A stretch of DNA of 64,000 nucleotides from Aphrophora alni (lineage: Eukaryota; Arthropoda; Insecta; Hemiptera; Aphrophoridae), in the NCBI GenBank assembly GCA_963513935.1, contig OY740772.1, positions 13,548,098-13,612,097 of the forward strand, read 5' to 3'. The notes beneath the pieces were generated by a model. The model had not been told where the DNA came from, did no database searches, and saw only the letters and a program-made list of their open reading frames with translations. Shown here in pieces: positions 1 through 12,176 of this stretch. How positions within the stretch are numbered: position 1 is the first letter of the stretch; each line of letters starts with the position of its first letter. Both the position numbers and the translations under genes were made by a program.

Positions 1-1227
1 GATTAGAGCTCATCATAAAAAAAATACCTTTCGGTTATCATAGCGTTATTAAAGAAAATGAAGATAAAATAAAGATCCTTCCTATGAAAAAGCTTAAAAC
101 CATAGGAAGACGTACTTTAGTTGATAACAAATAGCATATTATCATAATTCATGTTTATGATTTTAACTATAAAACAAAAGGTGAGCATTTCTACAAAATG
201 TATAATTTACTACTTTAATAAATAATAATTAGGGAAGTGCAAGCCCTCGAAATTTCAAGCCAAGTCCGAGCTAGAGTTTCGGACAACAATTCTAAAATAA
301 TCAAACTCGGCTCAATTTTTGAGCTCGACACGATTTTCTGAGCACAACTTGATTTTACGAACTTGTCATTGTTTACCAAACTACAAAGGAAACACTGAAA
401 TGATTTAATGAGCACTGATCATTAATAATCGTAATCGGTAATCGCTGATTATTAAAAATAATCGTAATTGTTAATCATATAGGTAAGCCTCAAATTGTCT
501 CATCCCTACTAAGTTAAATTAATCAACAGTAAATTAAAAGGTATGTTCAGGGATTTTTGAATGTTTGAATGTCTTATAGGAACTATATAAAAAAAGATTT
601 TCTCAACTACAAACTAACAAGATCGAGTTTCATTATCTTGGAAAGGAAAAAAATACTGTATAGCATGTAAAAAGGTAACTTACACATAACTATAATACCA
701 AACACAGAAGTAACCTATGACTTACGCAATATAGGCTTAAAAAGTTTTAAAAAATTGCCTTCTCAAGCAGGAACTAACTATGTTTATTAATAAACTTCCA
801 CTAAACCTTAATAAATATTAAAGACAAGAAAGTCTTTAAGAGAAGCCTTTGATTATTCTTGATATATGGCACTTTTTACTCACAGGAAGAGTTTCTCAAC
901 CAAAAGTGCTAAATTGGTGATGTGTTTTCTTAAAATAGTCACAAATGCATAAGAGTTCATTTTAAAAGTTAATTAGAGCATTACCTTCATTATCCTTTCA
1001 ATGTATCAGTACTGTATTTTAATTATATATGTATTTTATGATGTATGACTTAATTGTATTTGTATAATCTTTTACAGGATGATATGGTATTATTAATGTC
1101 TTTGTTGTATTTTGATATTGAATTAATTGAACTCCAATAGTTTGAAAAATTGTCCATAGCTAAAGTACCAAAAAATAAATTCTTACATTATTACAACTAT
1201 ATACCATAGCAATTATAAAGATCTTAC
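1..1227. other. Intron sequence beyond exon 12; nothing recognised
   Basis: AT-rich sequence downstream of the last visible NEURL4 exon in gene direction. No NHR-like exon, coding remnant or terminal repeat was found on either strand. It is presumably intron 12. Confidence 0.5.
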
Positions 1228-1469
1228 GTGTGAGCCTGACGAACGCGTGGTGCTGCTGATGTGAATGAATTCGCAGTTAAATCCGGAGAGTTTAAACAAC
1301 ACACACAATTGTAATCGACCAATGTGGCTTGAGCCGCTTGTCCGTATAAATCTATTACACCATATACCCTTGGAGGAATATTAGTGGCAGCTTCACCTTG
1401 ATCTATTCCGTTCACTAGGAAATGGAGTGTACCACTTTCACGAAGAACTACTCCAACTCGATCACCAAC
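1228..1469 (-). CDS. NEURL4: NEURL4 exon 12 (C-terminal half of NHR3 and linker)
   Basis: Residues 518-597. It opens [13 protein letters not shown] and includes [14 protein letters not shown] and [12 protein letters not shown], which is the typical end of an NHR domain. About 28 linker residues follow. The acceptor reads TTGTAG on the minus strand and the donor is CACAC|GTAAGA, leaving phase 2. The next exon lies outside the window. Confidence 0.9.
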
Positions 1470-2029
1470 CTACAATATAACGAATAAATATAAAAATTTC
1501 AACAATAATAACAATACAAAATTTGAAAAGTATAATATAGTTTAAGGCAGACTGAAGAGAAAGATGGGAATATGACAAAGACACTATTATGGCCTTTATC
1601 CAATACAAAATAAACCTTATGACAAATTGCGGAGAAAAAATATATGGATGAGTTTAAGAGGAAATAATTAGTGAAGGATTAATAGAGAGAATAAAAACAT
1701 ATATATGAAAATTGAAAAAAAAATGTGTAAGAAATAGAAGAGAAATATTCTGACTCCTTTCAAATAGAAAGGAAATTGAGATAAGGAAATGTGAAGTGAT
1801 CACAAAAGTACAAGGTCATAGAAAAGCAGAGGAACTAAAGGAATAAGCATATGCAAATGGTGTCACAGCATGGGAGAAAACTAAGGAAGGCCTGAAGAGA
1901 GAACTAGCTAAATGGGCAAGAACATTTTGGAAGCATAGATATAAATTTAGAATAGACTAAGGTATTGAAGGTGGACAAAAATAAAAAACAAAGAGGAAAC
2001 TGACACCAGAAGGAAAGGATCTAGAAAGT
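1470..2029. other. Intron 11 sequence, nothing firm
   Basis: AT-rich intron. The part from about 1850 may be the eroded upstream section of the adjoining LINE remnant, but I could not align it reliably. Confidence 0.4.
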
Positions 2030-2880
2030 ATAGATGAGAGAAATTATCTAAGAAGCAAGATCACTACCAATAGTAAGAATATACAAAAGGAGATGGGACA
2101 AAGGGTACAGAAGACGGGTCAGTTTTACAACACGGTGAAGGACGATGGAACTTGGGGGAAGGACCAAAAACAGTGATGTATAAAGTGTACTATCAACACA
2201 TGGGTCAGAGCAATGGACAAGAAAGAAAGATCCGATCAGATTGCAGGTGAAAAAGATGAGATTTTTTAGAGGAATAGAAAAGTTATAAGAAGGGATAGAA
2301 TAAAGAATGAAAATCTTCGAGACAGGCACAAGATTAAATTGCTGAAATTGACAAAAAAGATAAAACACTTACAATAGTTTGGGCACGTAATAAGGATGAA
2401 AGAAACCATAATGCCTTGAAGACCACTACAGAAATTTTGATTGTTCTCTTATTGTTTAAAGGAAGAAAACATCTCGGTCGCCTTTAAAAAAAATTATGGA
2501 AAAAACATAAAATAAAAACCTCTACCCTTCAAATACTTTAATAGCATTTGAGTAGGAAGAAAACCCGAGTTGGTCAAGAGAGATCTGATAGAAAATATGA
2601 AAGAGATGGTTCCAAAACTACATCAAAAGGTGTAAATTCAGCTAGAGTCCCTCAGGATTAAGTGACCTGGTGAGGGTACTAGAGAGGAAAAGGGAGAAGA
2701 CCTATGGCAAAGTCATGAACAAGATGGAAAGTTTAATTTTTGGAGGATATGCAGGCCCAAAAGTAGACTGGAGACTATTGGAAGAGTAGCAGGTGTGGAG
2801 AGATCATCGAGAATGGAAATTGTGCTAGACAAATTGCAGAGGCGGAAAAGTCAAGAATGATGATGATGATAACATATTAT
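2030..2880 (+). mobile_element. RTE-like LINE remnant (reverse transcriptase C-terminus)
   Basis: Plus-strand translation shows the usual end of RTE-like reverse transcriptases in broken frames: YLRSKIT near 2047, RRDRIKNENLRDRH near 2290, then FGHVIRMK near 2380. After a foreign insert the ending resumes at about 2770 as CGEIIENGNCARQIAEAEKS. It closes in a (TGA)n-like tail near 2862-2874, as RTE elements often do. Stops and frameshifts make it dead. It lies in intron 11 of NEURL4, antisense to the gene. Confidence 0.7.
2440..2690 (+). repeat. ~250-bp interspersed repeat, copy 1 (SINE- or MITE-like)
   Basis: Starts TGTTTAAAGG, contains CTCAAATAC-type text, and ends with CCTCAGGATT and a GGTGAGGGTAC-like tail. 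Related sequence recurs at 15640, 16130, 29340 (minus), 32725 and 44290 (minus). This copy interrupts the LINE remnant and is therefore younger. I see no clear Pol III A/B boxes, so SINE versus MITE is open. Confidence 0.55.
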
Positions 2881-3793
2881 TTATTGATTGGTACAAAACA
2901 TTGAATTAAATCCTACCTCAACATATACACAGAAAAACGAACAAAACAATTGTATATGCTGTCCTTTAATAATTGTAGATTGGATAGCCGCCTCATCTCA
3001 ACTCAGGGCCTCACAGTTATTTATTCCAGTTATAATCAATATTTATATACTACTTGGCAGTTGGAATGCAAACGCTTAAAGGTCTCATACAATTTTGAGA
3101 GTGGATTTTATCTATAAAATTGTAGATGTCAGAATATTACGTCACTACAAATTAAATATGTTACCTGATGTAATATTCTGACAAATGTTAGTTCCACATA
3201 TTGCCACTTTGTTGTGCTATAATGTTAATTTAATTTCTTTGTTTTATACAATTAATTTACATAATGATTAATCGTAACCAGCGGAATATTTCATCAGTGA
3301 ATGAGCTATAATTTTTTTCCATCATTTGTTTGTCCATAAGGCAAAATAGAGAATCATCCAGTTGTCCCAGTCTCTTCTAGCATTTCTCAAAGCTAAACCT
3401 TTGACCGGGAAGATATTTCAGACCATCGATGCCATTTTAATAGAACATGAGGCACTTGATTTTAAAAGAATAATTTACAGACTATTTTAAAAAGCACAAG
3501 TGATGCTAGAATGCAAAAAGTGAGGTCCTAAGGGGAATATTTTGAAGGAGATTAAGGCACCATTATTTTAAACACAGGACATTTTTGTTAATATTAAAAT
3601 GTTACATAGCTGGATACTTTCACAGCAGTCCTTATATTGCCCTTATTTCTGACAACAATCTCAGGATTATCAAATGTATCCTAGATTAATCATCCCCCCC
3701 CCCATAGTCACAAATAAACAGAAACATTATTTAAATAGCAATTATTACTTGTAAAAACTGTCTGAAGCATGCAATAAATTAGCACAGACTCAC
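2881..3793. other. Intron 11 sequence with one small hairpin
   Basis: Mostly featureless AT-rich DNA. A short inverted repeat at about 3127-3184 has 18-bp arms around TGTCAGAATATTACGTCA. A run of C occurs near 3696-3704. Confidence 0.45.
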
Positions 3794-3884
3794 TTGTAAC
3801 CTATCTAAATTTTGGCCATACTCTTCCACTACTGTTGTACCATTATGCATCACTCCGTTTCCAGTCATCATCCAAGTCCCTGAC
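3794..3884 (-). CDS. NEURL4: NEURL4 exon 11 (middle of NHR3)
   Basis: Residues 487 (split codon) to 517: [15 protein letters not shown], then [13 protein letters not shown]. This is the GTW-xx-G plus (E)EYG..LD block that sits between the two halves of every NHR in this gene. The acceptor is TTTAAG and the donor CAA|GTGAGT. Phase matches exons 10 and 12. Confidence 0.9.
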
Positions 3885-5229
3885 CTTAAACACAAATAAA
3901 TAAATACATAAGAAATTTGTTCTTTTAAACCATTAGATACAGTTTATTCATATACCATTAAAATAAAATTTGCTACATATGAGTACATGAACAAGGAATT
4001 TGTAGAAAAGAATGTGTTTTAATTTTGGAAAAAGTAATCATGATTTATGTTATTGTTTAAATTGTTACATGTTTGTAAAATTATATTAAATATAAATTTC
4101 ATTTCATATTCAGAAAGTAGGTCATCCACGGGAGTCAAGTTTGTAAAGGCACAGACACCATTTACAGATGATAGAGCAGTGTGTGATGTGTGTTTATAAT
4201 ATTGAATAAAATCGAGATGATGTCCACTGCATGTAATGTGAGATCCGTGATCCGTTTCTTGAATGCGAGGAACATTTAATTTATGACATTTAAGAACATA
4301 CAATTAGTGATTCAATGATATGGAGATGAGTGTGACTTTTTACTGGAGAATGAAAAAATATTCACGATGAAGAACAGATCAGATGACTATCTTTGCTGAA
4401 TGAATATTTAGTGAATGCAGTTGAAAAGACCCCTGTATTTTCCACGATTTTACATTCTCTTCTTCATGAAACTACAATATCAGATATTGTTTAGACACTG
4501 GATGCTGAAGTAATCTGGTATACTGTGTTGATTGATACCTGATGGCCTGTTGGAAGCTATATTGAAAAGTAGTGTAAGGTGTATACATTGATAATGCTTT
4601 AAATGGATACTAATTCACTCTACTACATTCCCTTCAATTCACTAGAAATCATGCTCCTAATCTGGTCAAGCAAATACGACTCTGCTTGGACTAAACCAAC
4701 CATATCCTGAGAAATTTCTGCAAGGTAAGAATACACGGATACTCTGCTAGACCTGTACACGTAGCTACCACAAACTACACTCACTTACATTTTCTCAATA
4801 TTCCCCATGGGTCTTTCTACTCCGAACCATCGTTTCAACCTCGGATATAACATAAGTCTACTTCTGACTTGTAGTCCTTTCAAAACGTATAATAGACTTC
4901 ACATATTTGTTTTGCCCTTTCGATACAAATGCAAACCCTGACACAACAGCCTACACAATTCAACAGGTTTCTTGCATATAACTCTACCTACCTCGAGAGG
5001 AAGAGGGACCAGTAAAGTGTCGTAATGTAATTTTGAGACCTTAAAGGTGTGTTTACAAATAAATTCAAGTTGACTCTCTGAAGGGAAAGTCCAACCGGCA
5101 ACTGACTTATTAGGGAAGTGAAATCAGGGCAGCCCAGCAGCCAATATATTAAATCAGGAAGGAAAAGGAAAATAGGGGTTATACCAGATGACCAATCCTC
5201 CAATATGCCTCCTCATAATATCTTCACTA
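3885..5229. other. Intron 10 sequence; no identifiable gene
   Basis: AT-rich intron. Short open frames near 4019-4303 and 4988-5203 have no family features I recognise and are probably chance. Confidence 0.4.
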
Positions 5230-6135
5230 CAGTAGGACCCCTCTTAACCGGTCTAGTCGGGACTGACACCCGGGCCGGTTGCCCGTTAGACCGGTTAATC
5301 CGAGGCTCCCGTGAAAAATCGGTTTTCGTTCAAACAAAGCTTATTTAATTAGGTAGCACTAAAAATTATGCAATAAAGATGTTATTGCAACTCATTTTAT
5401 TGTACATAAATGTATCGTATATATTATGTTATGTATATTATACATCAATAATGAAAAAATTAAACACTACAAAGCTTTTTTACAGATTCCCCCCTGTCAA
5501 GTCTTTTGACACATTTAACCGCGTCTCAAACGAAACCAACACAAGCTTCCAAGAAAAAGAAATATTATATTTTCCATAATGTAGGCTATACTAAATTGAT
5601 TCTCGGAAAAAAAGCGGCCCATCAAACGTTTTTGTCTGTGTATGTCTGCTATACCGACGGGTGCCAATGCCGCGGTGTTTTTATGCCGCCGACAATGGGA
5701 TACGCTATCGCCAAAGTCGTTTGACTCGCCGCTGCTTTGGTGCCGCCGACAATGCGATACCGATATCCACAAAGTCGTTTGACTCGCCGCTGCTTTGGTG
5801 CCGCGGTGTTTTTACGTCGCCGACAATGGGATACCGCTATCGACAAAGTCGTTTGATATCGCCGCTGCTTTGGTGCCGCGGTGTTTTTACGTCGCCGACA
5901 ATGGGATACCGCTATCGACAAAGTCGTTTGATATCGCCACCACTTTGGTACCGCAGTGTTTTTACGCTGCCAACATTGGGATACGGCTATCGACAAAGTC
6001 GTTTGATATCGCCGCCGCTTTGGTGTTTCAATTACAATTTATTTTCGGAAACACTCATCCAACCAGTACACTACGATATAGGCCGGTTAATCCGAGGACC
6101 GGTTAATCCGAGGCTGGTTAACAGAGGTTCTACTG
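5230..6135 (-). mobile_element. Tigger/pogo-type DNA transposon derivative, 906 bp
   Basis: Starts CAGTAGGACCCCT and ends AGGTTCTACTG, flanked by TA on both sides (5228-5229 and 6136-6137), as expected for pogo-family Tc1/mariner elements. Subterminal repeats of the type CCGGTTAATCCGAGG occur at both ends. The minus strand at about 5509-5541 matches the transposase N-terminal coding stretch seen in the 9000-9676 element. The central part is a 75-bp tandem array. Most of the transposase is missing, so it is non-autonomous. Confidence 0.8.
5641..6030. repeat. 75-bp tandem array inside the Tigger element (~5 units)
   Basis: The landmark GACAATGGGATAC starts at 5691, 5748 (57-bp short unit), 5822, 5897 and about 5972, giving a 75-bp period. 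Each unit contains CAAAGTCGTTTGA and GGTGCCGCGGTGTTTTTAC. GC content and CpG density are far above the surroundings. Two related units lie in opposite orientation in the 9000-9676 element. Long open frames here (5649-5996 minus, 5661-6155 plus) are only translations of the repeat. Confidence 0.85.
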
Positions 6136-6310
6136 TACCAGGTTTCCTTCTGTAGTGAGATGTTATCATCAAATAGAAATAAAAATAATTTAAAAGTATA
6201 TTCTTGTTTTTCTTTAAGAACCCGTCAGAACTTACTTTCTGGTAATCTCTCATAGGATTAGTCATGTATGATATAAATTTGCAAACTAAATACTAAATAC
6301 AGTAATGTGC

Positions 6311-6517
6311 AAAGATAATAAAACACAATTATTTATTTTGTAATATCCACTTTTTATTAGTCTAGCCGACCAATGGTTTCGCCTGCTAAGGCATTGACGA
6401 GGCTGTATTACAGACTGTAATACAGCCTCGTCAATGCCTTAGCAGGCGAAACCATTGGTCGGCTAGACTAATAAAAAGTGGATATTACAAAATAAATAAT
6501 TGTGTTTTATTATCTTT
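6311..6517. repeat. Perfect 207-bp palindrome (103-bp arms, 1-nt centre)
   Basis: The left arm 6311-6413 is an exact reverse complement of 6415-6517, by reading every base; the centre is the A at 6414. Each arm contains GCAGGCGAAACC followed by ATTGGTCGGCT (or its complement), the same GGCGAAAC core found in the hammerhead-like motifs of this window. It lies in intron 10, 126 bp from exon 10. Confidence 0.9.
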
Positions 6518-6560
6518 AAACATGGAATTCCACCAAGAACCATCGGTCTCAACAGTAATG

Positions 6561-6587
6561 AAAAAAAAAAAAAAAAAAAAAAAAAAA
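6561..6587 (+). repeat. Poly(A) tract, 27 nt
   Basis: Uninterrupted A run in intron 10, shortly after the palindrome. It may be a retrotransposon tail, but no element body was recognised. Confidence 0.8.
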
Positions 6588-6642
6588 TGTGCTGCAATAT
6601 CATAAACTAAAACTATTCTTGAAAACCAATTGATAACCTTAC

Positions 6643-6819
6643 CTAACATTAGTCATAGTGGAAGGGTACTCAAGCTCAGTTGGTGAGTGAGTTGTTACGC
6701 CTATTTCTATTGACCCCGCCCATTTAGTTACCATTTTATCTAATCTTACTTCAAACAATTCGTTTGGTTTAAGAGGCCTTTGTGTTAAAACCACTCCATT
6801 GTTGAAATCATCCAACGCA
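6643..6819 (-). CDS. NEURL4: NEURL4 exon 10 (N-terminal half of NHR3)
   Basis: Residues 428 (split) to 486 plus 2 nt. Contains [41 protein letters not shown] and STMTNV, the full signature of an NHR core. The acceptor is TTGCAG and the donor TTAG|GTAAGG. Confidence 0.93.
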
Positions 6820-8999
6820 CTGCAACAAAAACAGAATATTCAATCATTTACATTTTCAAATCTTTTTTTTTTAATAACAACACTTTAGTATTTAAATTAT
6901 CTAGGTAGTACCATATAGGTTTATTATTAATTTATTCCAATTAGTTATTAAGATAGTAAGGATAGTATCGTAATTAGATATGGACGAAAAGGATTTCAGA
7001 CGCTATTACAATTGCTGATAAATGTATCAATTTAATACAAATATATTTTAATTTATTTACAAAGTTGATAAATCGAGTAAAAAAAAAATGAATGTAATTT
7101 TTATTTGTACTTTAATAAATTTAAACAAATATGTGTAAATTAAATTAACTCCCTGCACACTCTTTAAACTTCAATAAATTTTCCATTTAAATATAAGTAT
7201 TGGTGATACAGCTTGGTATGAAAATATCGACTTGATTCTAAAGATGATAGTGCTAAAATTTCAAACTCATATTTTCCATAGGTCTCAACATTTCAACCTT
7301 TAAGGAATACATATACTACAACGAAAAAACTCAACACTTTTTATGAGAGAGACCTGAGAAACTATCGTATTCTATTACCTATTTTTTTTCTCATAGGAAT
7401 AATACAATAGTTCCTTATTTTCCTATTTATAATGTTACTTTTGCGTTATTTTTAGTTCTAGTGCTTAAGATATTTATTTATGAGTTATTAACAATTATTC
7501 AAGTCCTTTAATCCTTTGTTTGAATTATTTTAATTAAATTAATTATTTTTGTTACTGTAACTGTCTGTTGGTACGATAGCTCTGCCTATTTCGACGTCAT
7601 AAAGTCTCGGAGTTTGGAACCCTGCAGCTCAAAACTTGCTACTGTAGAAATCTCTATTGTCTTTTCTTTGAGCTCTTCTAACAGTTTTCCTGAGATAATT
7701 TTCACTTTTTCTTGGTCGGCATTTTGTAGTCCTTCGCGTCAGCTTTCATGGGAAATTCGCGTGATGTTTGTCGGTCTGCCTGTTCTCCCGCAATTTCTTA
7801 CGCGTTTTTTCTGAAAAAACTGACGTAATTTTCAGTTTTTATTTTTCACATGTTTTGATTTACAGTTTTGAAACTTCACCATTTTCTTGAGTTTCCGAAA
7901 TAAATACACTGGCCATAACGAAGATGCTGTCTGACATTCCTGTTTTACGTAATTTCGCACTCAACTTCACACTTTTTTGTTTAGGGGTTTATTTTTTACT
8001 GATTACCCTGGAACTTACATATTATGATATGATTTTAACCATGTTTTATTATTTTGAAATTTTATCTTTATTCGTTTTCACACAAGGGTGTGAAAACCAT
8101 AGCCTTTCTATTTTATTCAATTTTTGATTTTTTACTTTAATTCCTTGTTAAACTTTAATCTTTTAACTAAACCTATACAACACATTTTCAAAATTTATAT
8201 TTATTTAAGTTTTATTCAACTTTCAAATTATACCATTTCATCAACTTTTTTAATTTTCATTTTTTCAACAATTATGAACGAATCTTTTATTCTTAGAATT
8301 CTTTATTTATTACAGAAATACCAAGGTTTTTTGAATTTGATTATTTTGAAATTTTTTTAATTCTTCATTTAAATTTGCTGTAGCGCATGTTAGTTTATAT
8401 GAAATAATGTAATAGATCTGTATTGCATACAACTTGAACTACAATTGCACATCCTTTAACATTATTATTTCATATTTTCATAATTCATCAAATATGAATT
8501 TTTTATTCAAAATCTACCGACATACAATTTTACTGTCAACACGAGTAGGCGAAAGTTGACTTTAGACCTAGCCATACGTCAGTTTCACCGACTTGCCCTG
8601 AGCAGCAAAGTTGGTTACAATTCAGCCAAACCTTGTATTAGGATTAAATTTTGATTTTTCTCTTTTTGACCAAAATATAATCCCATACAACAAATTTCCG
8701 TTGTAGTACATTCCTTGCAACTAGTTATGCCAGCGGCATCATCACCCCCTACAATTCAATGCTGCTGTATGTTGAAACTGAAAACATCAGTCTTTAAAAA
8801 ACTTTAATTAAGAGTTTCACATATTATGGTCTTGGAAAAACCGAAAAAGTGATTTTCAATATGCCATCCGTTCGTGGTTAATGTATGTATATAAGCATGA
8901 TAGTAGCAACTAAAATAAGATAGGCACATGAAATTTATTATAGAGGACTATAGTGTACTAATATTTCTATTGAAATTTTAAAAAAAAGTTTTTTTAATA
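6820..8999. other. Intron 9 sequence with a GC-richer island and a dispersed repeat
   Basis: Mostly very AT-rich. At about 7560-7850 composition shifts to a GC-richer, CpG-bearing segment without recognisable coding content, possibly a TE fragment. At about 8790-8970 a stretch with AAAAAGTGATTTTCAA is related, in inverse orientation, to about 35410-35610. Confidence 0.4.
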
Positions 9000-9676
9000 C
9001 AGTAGAGTCCCGCAAACTCAGCGTAATGTGGACCGGAAGTGTGCCAAGTTTGTGAAATGCCGGCAAAAAATAAATTGTAAGTGAAACATCAAAGCGGCGG
9101 CGATATCAAACGACTTTGTCGATAGCGGTATCCCATTGTCGGCAGTGTAAAAACACCGCGGCACCAAAGCGGCGGTGATATCAAACGACTTTGTCGATAG
9201 CGGTATCCAATTGTCGGCGACGTAAAAACACCGCGGCATTGGCACCCGTCGATATAGCAGACATACACCTGCAAAAACGTTTGATGGGCCGCTTTTTTTC
9301 CACGAATCAATTTAGTATACATTATAAAAAATATAACATTTCTTTTCAGTTTTCTTTGACAGGTAAGCACAGTATATACAGTAAATAAAAATGAGCGAGT
9401 TACGAAAACGGAAGCGTGTGTTGGTTTCGTTTAAGACGCGGTTAAATGTGTTAAAAAGACTTGACAGAGGGGAATCTGTAAAAAAAGCTTTGTGACGAGT
9501 TTAACGTGGGAAATGTACCATCAACGATTCAAGCGATCGAAGTTAATGCCCGCTTTGGGATCTGCCAAACTTTTATGAACATCGTTGTTTTTAGAAATAT
9601 ATATTTTTTCCCGTCGGGGTCGCCGAATAATCCGAACTGCCGGGTTATCGAGTGCCGAGTTTGCGAGACTCTACTG
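9000..9676 (+). mobile_element. Tigger/pogo-type element, 677 bp, internally deleted
   Basis: Begins CAGTAGAGTCCCGC and ends GCGAGACTCTACTG with TA at 8998-8999 and 9677-9678. It carries two units of the 75-bp repeat (about 9089-9240) and the start of a transposase reading frame, then jumps to the right terminus. It belongs to the same family as 5230-6135, in opposite orientation. It lies in intron 9 of NEURL4. Confidence 0.82.
9391..9585 (+). pseudogene. Tigger transposase N-terminus (CENP-B-like helix-turn-helix), truncated
   Basis: Opens MSELRKRKRVLVSFKTRLNV and continues KRLDRGESVKK. After a one-base frameshift it continues KLCDEFNVGN and STIQ. The basic start followed by LxRGESxxKLxxEFxVGxSTI is the CENP-B N-terminal DNA-binding domain found in pogo/Tigger transposases. 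No DDE catalytic core follows, so it cannot transpose by itself. The first frame stops at a TGA near 9495. Confidence 0.78.
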
Positions 9677-11459
9677 TAATTGAAAAGTCAAAATAGCGTT
9701 CATTTTAAACAGTTTTTTTTTTTTTCGTATTCATGTATTATGCAACTTATAACATATGTAATACTGTGGAATATTTGAATTAAAGGAAGACATGTGATTG
9801 GACCTAGCACATGTAGGTCAAAGATTCTGATTGGTTGTTGGCGCATGGGGGAAGTGTTGTAAATTAAATTAAAAGCTGTAAACTTTTAAACAAAAGAGAT
9901 CCAAGAAGACAATATTGTAAAATAAATAGGTTTAGTATGAATTTACAATTAATGTTTTGATATAATATAATCTAAATGTGTGAATGAGTGTAATTAACAA
10001 TTTTTTGCTGTGTTAGTAGAACTGATATAGACGCTTAGTTTGGAAGCGAGGAAAAGAGTTCAGTTGGAAGAAGGTATCTGACTTGGTCAGACATATTTTT
10101 TGTAAAAGGATGGTTGTGAAACAATGTGATAGCACGTGTTTTAAAAAGTTGGTCAGGAACGTTTAAGGGGTTAAGATGTGTTTGTAAAGAGTTGGAAGCC
10201 TGCGTCTAAAATGGATAGACATATTTTTGAGAGGATTTTTGTGAACAATGCAGTATTAATGCGAAATGTAAATTTAGTGAGAACAAAGAAAGTGACAATT
10301 TGAACATGTGTTTGGTGATAGAACTAAGAGTATAAACATTTTAAATGAACATTCTTGCTTTTACATTAGTCTTATTGGACAAAGAATTATTAAAATAAAT
10401 AAGCCTGTCGTGTGAGTTAATAGAGATTATTTTCTCTAGAACAATTTGGAGAAATGTCGTGTTCCGATGTTTGAATACTTACTTTATAAGACAGAACATT
10501 TTTAAAATAATGAACATTTCGTTCAATCATTTTTAAAAGGACTTTTGTATAATTGTGTATCTGTACGAGCAATGAGCATTGGGAGAACAGCGGTTTGGAG
10601 AGTCACCTCCGAGTCACAGGACATCAGGGTTCATCGCTACGGATATTTTTTTTTTATGTGCAGATGTCGTGGTATAGACATCATGAACAATTTATTATGT
10701 TAAAGATGGATATTATGACTAGATTATTTTTTTGTATATGTATGCTTGTTTTTATATTCTCTTTAGAATAAATTCAAGATAACTAAATTTTTATACATAA
10801 TCAAGTCTCCATTAGAGACACAGAACATGAATTTTTTTAATGACTAAATTTCTTTTGTTGCAACATTTAAAACGTAAAATATGAAATTAATAAAATTTAA
10901 TTTTGATTTAAAGTAAAAGAAAGGAATTCAGATAAAAGATTTTTTAACCAGTATTTAACAATAGTATACTAATAATTATCATTTATGTTTTTGACGCTAT
11001 TTGTAACATGATATGTGATCTAATAAATATTTTATGTACAATTTCAGCAAAACAAGACTTAGAATCCTTTTTCTATCACCTATTGCAAAGTACCTCTTAA
11101 AAAGAACCTTTGACTATAAATTCAATTAAACTTTTAACTTTTCAAAATTGGTAAGCTAACGCTACCTGGCGCCCATAAGTCGAGTAAACTATTTTCTTCT
11201 TTTATAAAAAATAAATTAATTATAAATAACAAATAATAATTAAATTATAAAGTAAATTATATATAATGATTGTTATATATTTATAATTGTCGCATTAACG
11301 TGTGGCAATTAGTAAATGTACTGTTCAGTTATAAACTCTTTTGTATTTAAATTCTTACAATTGTCGCATCAACGTGTGGCAATTATGTTACAAAAGCAGT
11401 TTAACATAAACCCCCTTAGTATTTAAATTCTTTCACATATTAAATTACAGTATTAAAAA
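9677..11459. other. Intron 9 sequence; nothing recognised
   Basis: AT-rich sequence. An open frame at 10553-10771 has no recognisable features. A short pair of TTGTCGCATnAACGTGTGGCAATT-like repeats occurs near 11288 and 11361. Confidence 0.4.
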
Positions 11460-11860
11460 AATTGAGATTTCAATTCTACCCCACCTCTCCAAATGACAAA
11501 TAGCAAAGTTATTATAAAAAATCTAATTTTAAACTCTGATCTCTCATGAAAATCTGATATTCATTATAGCCTGATATTCGAGACACTGATATGAGCAAAC
11601 CGAATGAAAATATATAATATGCATCTACAAGGCCGATCAGGAACTAGCTAACATCAAAAAAGTAGGGATATAAACAATTACAAGGTTGTATAACAACTGT
11701 TTTGAATACACTTAACCTACTGGATAATAGTATCCTTGATTAACTATTTAATATTTCTTACAAGGGCCAAGAACCTACTAATGGGCATTACATTATATTG
11801 TATGTTGGAGCTAGGTAAGTACCATGATTGCACCCATCAATGTGTTTTTTTTTTCTTAAT
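11460..11860 (+). repeat. Dispersed repeat, uninterrupted copy (paralogous empty site for the piggyBac insertion)
   Basis: Landmarks such as ATGACAAATAG, ATCTACAAGGCC, TATAACAACTGTTTT, CTTACAAGGGCC and AGTACCATG-(A/G)TxGCACCCATCAA appear in the same order at 59780-60175 and 62251-62370. There the 60.2-62.2 kb piggyBac splits the repeat. A partial inverse copy is at about 54120-54270. The repeat's own class is unknown. Confidence 0.65.
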
Positions 11861-12176
11861 CTTTTACTTTATGTCTGTAAGAAAATCGGGGAAGCATCCT
11901 AATACATGAAAAAACTCAATGTCAGCAACCAGGTTTGTACCTGCGTAACCTTTGACTTTTCACAAGTCCAAACTGCAGCCAGCTTAACCAACTGAACTAC
12001 CGTTCTATGTTATGTTCATGGATATACAAAGGTATGCTCATGAAACAAACAGTAAGGCACAACATAAACCTGAAATCAAAAACCAATTTAACAACACTGA
12101 TACAAGTAATTATATGTTTTTACTTTATAAAACTACTATAATAATATACCTGCCTTAATGTGTTACACCAACTTAC

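Noticed and set aside
5641..6030. CRISPR-like array
   Set aside because: The whole 75-bp unit repeats with no variable spacers, lies inside a TA-flanked transposon, and the genome is clearly eukaryotic.
5649..6155. Overlapping open frames of 115, 164 and 103 codons on both strands
   Set aside because: They are translations of the 75-bp tandem repeat inside a Tigger element; open on both strands because the unit length is a multiple of three.
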